Virus record (IMG/VR): IMGVR_UViG_3300030107_002972
Coordinates: 1 to 22,532 of that record
From: a virus
Reading direction: 5' to 3' (one strand)
DNA length: 22,532 nucleotides
The translations under genes and the position numbers were made by a program. The notes beneath the pieces were generated by a model. The model made no database searches, was not told the DNA's origin, and saw only the letters and a list, made by a program, of their open reading frames with translations. Positions 16,766 through 22,532 of this stretch are shown one piece after another. Every line of letters begins with the position of its first letter. Positions within the stretch are counted from its first letter, which is position 1.

Positions 16766-19700
16766 ATGCCACAGAAAACTAATTTAAATATAAGCCCATA
16801 TTTTGACGACTTTGATAAGGCGAATAATTTTTATAAAGTCTTATTCAAACCAGGGTTTCCAGTTCAGGCAAGAGAATTAACAACTCTACAATCGATCTTG
16901 CAAGATCAAGTAGCATCTTTTGGTAGTCATATGTTTAAAGAGGGATCAATGGTGATCCCAGGAAATATTGCATATGATCCTGAATATTATTCAGTTAAAC
17001 TAAATGATGATCATTTAGGTGTTCCAATTTCATTATACATCCAAAATTTAGTAGGAAAAAGATTAAAAGGACAAAATTCTGGTACTACTGTAGTTGTTGA
17101 TAAAGCAGAACTTGCTTCTGATGGTACGGATATAACACATGCAACATTATTCATAAAATATTTAAGTGGTACATCTAATGCTAATGGTGGATCATTAGAT
17201 GATGGTGAGGCATTATTAACACAAGAAACCTTTGCTTATGGTAATACTGTCTTCAATGAAGGGGATAGTGTAGTTACTCTTATTTCTTTAGATGCTTCTG
17301 CAGTTGGTTGTGCAGCAGCAGTAGAAAATGGTGTTTACTTTATTAGAGGTTCGTTTGTAAATGTTTCTGCTGACAAAATAGTTCTAGATCCATATAGCAA
17401 TACACCATCTTATAGAGTAGGATTGAGTATAAATGAAGAATTAATAACTTCTAGAGATAATGATTCTTTATATGATAATGCTAAAGGATTTTCTAACTAT
17501 GCAGCACCAGGTGCTGATAGATTAAAAATATCTACTGTTTTATCTAAAAAAGCGTTAACAGATAAGAACGATAAGACTTTTGTTGAGATACTTAGACTAA
17601 ATGAAGGTGAGATACGTAAACTTGAAAATAAACCACAATATAACTTAATTAGAGACTATTTTGCTAGTAGAACATTTGATGAGTCTGGAGACTATACAGT
17701 AAACGGATTTGGTATTCAGGTAGCTAATTCATTAAATGATGGATTATCTAATGAAGGTGTATTTTCTGCAGGATCTACAACAGATGAAGGAAATGTTCCT
17801 ACTGATGATTTAATGGCAGTTAAAGTGTCTAGTGGAAAGGCATATGTTAGGGGATATGATACTTATAAACCAGGAACTACTGTAATAGATGTAGATAAAC
17901 CAAGAGATATAAAGAAAATAGAGGGAGCATTAGTTCCTCTGGAGTTAGGAAATAAAATAAAAGTCAATAATGTACAAGGAACACCTTTTATAGGTTTAAA
18001 CAATAGTCATACTGTTGACTTATGTATTGAAAGAAGAGGTGGTGGAACTGCAGCAGCAGCTTCTGGATTGGTGATTGGAAAGGCAAGAGCTTATTCTTTC
18101 AGTTTAAGTGATGCTCCATATGAAAATGGTGGTTCAGAATGGGATTTATATTGCTTTGACGTTCAAACATATACTAATGTTGTTCTAAATGCTAGTTGTA
18201 CTAGTGCTGAATTACCAGCATCTTCTTATATTGAAGGTTTACATAGTGGTGCTACTGGTTATGCAGTAGCAGCAGGTGCTGGTACAGATGCTGTAATATC
18301 AATAGAACAAACTTCTGGAACATTTCTTTCTGGTGAACCAATTAAAATAAATGGTTCGGATGTAGTACAAAGAACACTCAAATCTGTTAAGATTTATGGA
18401 ATACAAGATGTTAAATCTGTATATCAGAATGCTGGCGGATCAGGTGGTATTGTAGATACAAATACTGTTGACTTTGCAGCAGATACTGTATTGCAAAGGG
18501 TTATTCCAAAAGGATTTAATGTTACAGATCAATTAGTAATTAATTCTGTTGGTATTGCTAGTTGTGCAGGACATAATTTTGCTGGTATTAAATCTGATAC
18601 TATTATTAGATATCAGAGACCAAATTCAACTGATGAAGTATTCAATAGAGTAAGATGGGTGGCTCCTGATGGATTAACAATGGATCTTGAAGCAGTAGCT
18701 TCAGTTACTGGTGTCTGTAATGGTGCTGTACCTGCTACTGGGCAAGAAACAGTATCATTTAGTGTAGGAAGACCTAGTGTTGTCAATAATGAAAATGCTG
18801 GATTATATGCACCATTAAGTTCTAGTAATGTATCTGATATAGATCTAGCTGGTTCTACTTTACTTGTATCCAAACAAATTACTGGAGAAGGTGCTAGTAG
18901 TGTTGGTTTAATGGAAATACCTATATCATCTACAGGAATTTCTAGTGCTTTCTATGAAAATTATGATTCAGAAAGATATTCAGTTCATTATGCTGATGGA
19001 ACTACTGAAGATTTAACTTCAGATCAGTTTAGTTTAAATGCTGATGGAACTTTGGTATCTCTTACTGGACTAACAGCAAATGCTGCTAATGTTGTTGTTA
19101 ATACAACAGTTAAGAAAAAGGATATTAAGAGTAAGCAGAAAAATTATGTTAGAAGTGAAAAAGTAACTATTGATAAATGTGTCTCTGCAGCATCTACTAC
19201 TGGAACTGGATTAACACAAAACAACTTCTATGGTCTAAGAGTTGATGACAAAGTAATTTCTTTGAATGTACCTGATGTAGCAGAAGTAGTTGGTATATTT
19301 GAATCATTAGATACTAATGTTCCTATTTTAGATAAACTTTCATTTGTAACTGGATTGGGTTTAGATACAAATGCAATTCTAGGTGAAAATATAGTTGGTT
19401 CAGATAGTAAAGCGATTGCTCAAGTAACTACAAGAGTATCTGCAACTGAAGTTGAAATATGTTATTTAACACCAGAAAGATTCCAGATAGGTGAATCAGT
19501 AACATTCAAAGAATCTAATATTATTACTAATTTACAGGATAAAACGCCTGGTAGTTATCTTAATATAACTGAAAGATTTACTTTAGATAAAGGTCAAAAA
19601 GAACAATATTATGATTACTCAACAATTGTTAGAAATGGTGGATTTTCAGCACCATCTAGAAAGATAACAGTTGTATATAATTGCTATCAAGTTCCATCTA

Positions 19701-22532
19701 ATGATACTGGTGATGTATATACTATTAATTCATATGCTAAGGAGCAATTTGATAAGCATATTCCAATATTAAAGAATGGTGTTAGAGCTTCTGATACCCT
19801 TGATTTTAGACCAAGAGTTGCTCAGTGGAATGTAACTACTGCATCCCCATTTTCATATGGTCTTAGAAACTTTGGAACTGCTGGATCAAATCCAACATTG
19901 ATTGTTAGTCCTAATGAAAGTTCTTTATTGGGTTATAGTTTCTATCTACCTAGAATTGATAAAGTAATTCTTGATAAGCAAGAAAGACTTTCTGTAGTTA
20001 AAGGTGTATCTTCAGTAGATCCTAAACCTCCAACTAATGTTGAAGATGCAATGACACTTGCAACTATTGAACTTCCAGCATATCTTTATGATCCCGATGA
20101 TGCATATGTTCGTCTTGTTGATAATAGACGGTATACAATGCGAGATATCGGTCATCTAGAAGATAGAATAGATGTTTTAGAAACAGTAACATCATTAAGT
20201 CTTTTAGAACTTGATACAAAAACTCTTCAAGTTCAAGATGCTGATGGACTCAGTAGATTTAAAACTGGATTCTTTGTAGATGATTTTAAAGATACTAATC
20301 TCATAGACACAGGGAATAGAGATAATAAGTGTGATGTTAATATAAGATTGAGGGAATTAACTACTCCTAATGATTTCTTTGCTATTAAACCAGAACTAGC
20401 ATTAAATCCATCTATAAATTCTGATACTGCTGACTTCTCATCTAGTTTAGAGTTATTAGATTCTAATGTAAGAAAGACTGGTGATATGTTAACCTTAGAC
20501 TATAAGGAAGTTGAATTACTTGATCAACCACTAGCATCTAGAGTTGAAAATGTAAACCCATTTAATATTATAACATTTAGAGGTAATGTAACATTGAATC
20601 CTGCTTCGGATAGTTGGGTAAGAAATGTTTTTATTGCTAATGGTGAAAGAACTGTATTGGGTGATACTGAAGGATCATTTGTTACAGAAATTAGAAATGG
20701 TAGCAGACCAGACGAACATATTCGTTCAAGAAACGTAGGATTTGAGGCAAATGGTCTTCAACCATTTACTAGATATTATCCTTTCTTTGATAGTACATCT
20801 GGAATTGATATTATTCCTAAACTAATAGAAATTTCAATGGATTCTGGTGTCTTTGAGGCAGGAGAAACCGTAGAAGGTTTCCTTGATGGTGAAAGAATAA
20901 TTACATTCAGAATTTGTGCTCCAAATCATAAAGAAGGAGATATTTCTACACCATTACTTACATTCTTAAACAATCCATATAATACTTCTGTTAATCTTTC
21001 AAGTGCATATTCTGCTTCAGCTAGTGTGTTGAATGTTGATATTGCATCATTGCGTGAAGATGCTCAAGGAAGATTCTTTGGATATATTACTAGTCAGATT
21101 AGTTTACTTGGAGTTACAAGTGGTGCTCAGGCAACTGTTAGTGATATTAGATTAGTTAGTGATACTTATGGGGATGTTTACGGATCATTCTTCTTTAGAG
21201 ATCCATTAGCAAGTCCACCACCTCCACTTAGGTTTAGAAATGGTAGTAGGACATTTAAGTTATCTTCTAGTGAAACTAATTCTCTTGCCTTACCAGGATC
21301 TCCATCTATAAGTAGTGGAGAAACAGTTTATACAACTAGTGGTGTAGTTGATGAGTTCTTACAAGAAACTATTAGTATAAGAAATCCACCCCCACCTCCA
21401 ATCCCCATTATTAATAATATTACCAATATTACTAATGAAATTACTGAGGTTAATAATATTACTCAGGTTACTCAGGTAATACAGGATGACCCGTTAGCAC
21501 AAACATTTAACATTGAAGGTACTGGTGTATTCTTATCTTCTGTTGATCTATTCTTTGCAAGTAAAGATACTCAAGAGAAGGTTCACATTCAGGTTAGAAC
21601 AACTGAACTTGGAACACCAACAGATAGATTGGTTGTAGATTATGCTCATCTTTCATTAGAACCAACTCAAGTTAATACTTCTACTGATGCTTCTGCTGCA
21701 ACAAGAGTAACATTCCCATCACCAATATACTTACCACCAAATGAGGTATATGCAATAGTTATTCTTGCACCAACAACGAATAATTATGAGATGTGGATTG
21801 CTGAAATGGGTGAACCAACAATTGATACGTTTAGTCTACCAAATACAGAAAGTGTAATTATTTCTAAACAGTATCTTGGTGGTAGTTTATTTAAATCTCA
21901 GAACGGATCTATTTGGTCTGCAAATCAATTCCAAGATCTTAAGTTTACACTCAATAAGTGTCAGTTTACTTCTGCTGCAGGTAGTGCATATTTCTATAAT
22001 CCCAAACTTAATGATACTACTGGTCAGATACCAGGATTATTACCTAATCCAATAAGATGTTTACCAAGAAAGTTAAAAGTTCCTTTTGCAGCTACTTCAA
22101 ATGCTTACTTATTAAGTCTATTAACAGTTGGAAGAAAAGTTAGTGAAGGTGCTGGTGGTGTAAATCATACAGGACCAACTGGTTATATTGAACAACTAGG
22201 ACATCCAGCAACAACTGGTACTACAAATGTAGATATTACTGCAGTTGGTGTAGGTTATTCAACTGGTCAATTTAATAGTGTTCCTCTTTATAATATAAGT
22301 GGTAGTGGTAGTGGAGCACAAGCAATTGTTATTGCTAGTTCTGCTGGAGAAATAACTACGGTTAATATCACTAATGCAGGTACTGGTTATGTTAAAGGTG
22401 ATGTTTTGGGTATCACAACATCAAATATGACTAAAGGATCAGGTGCTAAAGTTACTTTAAAAGATGTTAGTTCTAGTGTTGATACTTTATTCCTAACTGA
22501 TTGTCAGGGTGAAGAATTTACTAGTGGTGCGA
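16766..22532 (+). CDS. DUF4815-type giant virion structural protein, 3'-truncated by window edge
   Basis: Open from ATG 16766 to the window end (1922 full codons, no stop), starting 3 bp after gp8; GGA at 16753-16755 is a weak Shine-Dalgarno sequence. The N-terminal PGFPVQARELTTLQSILQDQ, then RTFDESGDYTV (302-312), GKAYVRGYDTYKPG (357-370), a helical MRDIGHLEDRIDVLE segment (from 1125), RNVGFEANGLQPFTRYYPFF and DPLAQTF (1575-1581) are landmarks I associate with DUF4815 phage proteins. A Pro run (1541-1545) and a triplet Ile/Thr/Asn stretch precede DPLAQTF. After the DPLAQTF domain come two GxGY units (22223-22411). It is probably a baseplate-proximal or fibre-type structural protein of the tail; by position it would stand where T4 has gp9/gp10, but I do not see clear similarity to either. 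Full length and C-terminus are not visible. Confidence 0.88.
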   Translation, partial: MPQKTNLNISPYFDDFDKANNFYKVLFKPGFPVQARELTTLQSILQDQVASFGSHMFKEGSMVIPGNIAYDPEYYSVKLNDDHLGVPISLYIQNLVGKRLKGQNSGTTVVVDKAELASDGTDITHATLFIKYLSGTSNANGGSLDDGEALLTQETFAYGNTVFNEGDSVVTLISLDASAVGCAAAVENGVYFIRGSFVNVSADKIVLDPYSNTPSYRVGLSINEELITSRDNDSLYDNAKGFSNYAAPGADRLKISTVLSKKALTDKNDKTFVEILRLNEGEIRKLENKPQYNLIRDYFASRTFDESGDYTVNGFGIQVANSLNDGLSNEGVFSAGSTTDEGNVPTDDLMAVKVSSGKAYVRGYDTYKPGTTVIDVDKPRDIKKIEGALVPLELGNKIKVNNVQGTPFIGLNNSHTVDLCIERRGGGTAAAASGLVIGKARAYSFSLSDAPYENGGSEWDLYCFDVQTYTNVVLNASCTSAELPASSYIEGLHSGATGYAVAAGAGTDAVISIEQTSGTFLSGEPIKINGSDVVQRTLKSVKIYGIQDVKSVYQNAGGSGGIVDTNTVDFAADTVLQRVIPKGFNVTDQLVINSVGIASCAGHNFAGIKSDTIIRYQRPNSTDEVFNRVRWVAPDGLTMDLEAVASVTGVCNGAVPATGQETVSFSVGRPSVVNNENAGLYAPLSSSNVSDIDLAGSTLLVSKQITGEGASSVGLMEIPISSTGISSAFYENYDSERYSVHYADGTTEDLTSDQFSLNADGTLVSLTGLTANAANVVVNTTVKKKDIKSKQKNYVRSEKVTIDKCVSAASTTGTGLTQNNFYGLRVDDKVISLNVPDVAEVVGIFESLDTNVPILDKLSFVTGLGLDTNAILGENIVGSDSKAIAQVTTRVSATEVEICYLTPERFQIGESVTFKESNIITNLQDKTPGSYLNITERFTLDKGQKEQYYDYSTIVRNGGFSAPSRKITVVYNCYQVPSNDTGDVYTINSYAKEQFDKHIPILKNGVRASDTLDFRPRVAQWNVTTASPFSYGLRNFGTAGSNPTLIVSPNESSLLGYSFYLPRIDKVILDKQERLSVVKGVSSVDPKPPTNVEDAMTLATIELPAYLYDPDDAYVRLVDNRRYTMRDIGHLEDRIDVLETVTSLSLLELDTKTLQVQDADGLSRFKTGFFVDDFKDTNLIDTGNRDNKCDVNIRLRELTTPNDFFAIKPELALNPSINSDTADFSSSLELLDSNVRKTGDMLTLDYKEVELLDQPLASRVENVNPFNIITFRGNVTLNPASDSWVRNVFIANGERTVLGDTEGSFVTEIRNGSRPDEHIRSRNVGFEANGLQPFTRYYPFFDSTSGIDIIPKLIEISMDSGVFEAGETVEGFLDGERIITFRICAPNHKEGDISTPLLTFLNNPYNTSVNLSSAYSASASVLNVDIASLREDAQGRFFGYITSQISLLGVTSGAQATVSDIRLVSDTYGDVYGSFFFRDPLASPPPPLRFRNGSRTFKLSSSETNSLALPGSPSISSGETVYTTSGVVDEFLQETISIRNPPPPPIPIINNITNITNEITEVNNITQVTQVIQDDPLAQTFNIEGTGVFLSSVDLFFASKDTQEKVHIQVRTTELGTPTDRLVVDYAHLSLEPTQVNTSTDASAATRVTFPSPIYLPPNEVYAIVILAPTTNNYEMWIAEMGEPTIDTFSLPNTESVIISKQYLGGSLFKSQNGSIWSANQFQDLKFTLNKCQFTSAAGSAYFYNPKLNDTTGQIPGLLPNPIRCLPRKLKVPFAATSNAYLLSLLTVGRKVSEGAGGVNHTGPTGYIEQLGHPATTGTTNVDITAVGVGYSTGQFNSVPLYNISGSGSGAQAIVIASSAGEITTVNITNAGTGYVKGDVLGITTSNMTKGSGAKVTLKDVSSSVDTLFLTDCQGEEFTSGA
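21383..21487 (+). other. Proline run plus triplet-periodic hinge in DUF4815 protein
   Basis: Residues about 1540-1574. Five consecutive Pro (21386-21400), then IPII, then a stretch with Ile/Val about every third residue (NITNITNEITEV, NNITQVTQVIQ), ending at DPLAQTF. It looks like a stiff or trimerising connector between the main body and the C-terminal domain. Both the period and the role are read by eye. Confidence 0.6.
22223..22411 (+). repeat. GxGY repeat pair in DUF4815 protein
   Basis: Two units: VDITAVGVGYSTGQF (about 22229 on) and TVNITNAGTGYVKGD (about 22358 on), separated by a Ser/Gly/Ala-rich strand (SGSGSGAQAIVI). The arrangement is close to the paired units at 14378-14570 in gp7 and 15857-16054 in gp8. 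Confidence 0.7.

Noticed and set aside
18613-18873. Minus-strand 86-codon open frame
   Set aside because: Antisense to the DUF4815 gene; no plausible ribosome site or family noticed.

Overview
This window reads as part of the late structural (baseplate) module of a marine T4-like myovirus of the cyanophage/pelagiphage type. The grounds are the gene order gp6-gp7-gp8 followed by a DUF4815-type virion protein, very AT-rich DNA, a T4-type late promoter (TATAAATA), and protein modules I recall from marine T4-like phage virion proteins: GxGY repeats, a YHYH-like domain, 'YPR' repeats and GIGTT linkers. The host cannot be read from the window. No tRNA, integrase, CRISPR, insertion sequence, metabolic or defence gene was seen. 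The DNA is almost entirely coding, and all genes are on the + strand.

Layout: (1) 1-1844, the 3' part of baseplate wedge gene gp6, whose start lies upstream of the window. (2) 1841-15151, one uninterrupted 4436-codon gene overlapping gp6 by ATGA. Its first ~300 residues match the C-terminal part of T4 gp7 as I recall it, and the remaining ~4100 residues are a chain of small, probably beta-rich modules. (3) 15152-15178, a 27-bp gap with a perfect T4-like late promoter. (4) 15179-16762, baseplate wedge gp8, enlarged relative to T4 by two insertions. (5) 16766-22532, the first 1922 codons of a very large DUF4815-type structural protein that runs off the window.

In T4, gp6, gp7 and gp8 assemble with others into the baseplate wedge. 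Here the same core genes are present, but gp7 carries a very large C-terminal extension, and one repeat type (GxGY) occurs in gp7, gp8 and the DUF4815 protein. The most notable content is this module exchange between neighbouring baseplate proteins, the size and mosaic build of gp7, a degenerate YHYH motif, internal duplications, and a late promoter that leaves gp8 almost no leader and no visible Shine-Dalgarno sequence. Family assignments rest on remembered motifs and T4 sequences, not on a search.
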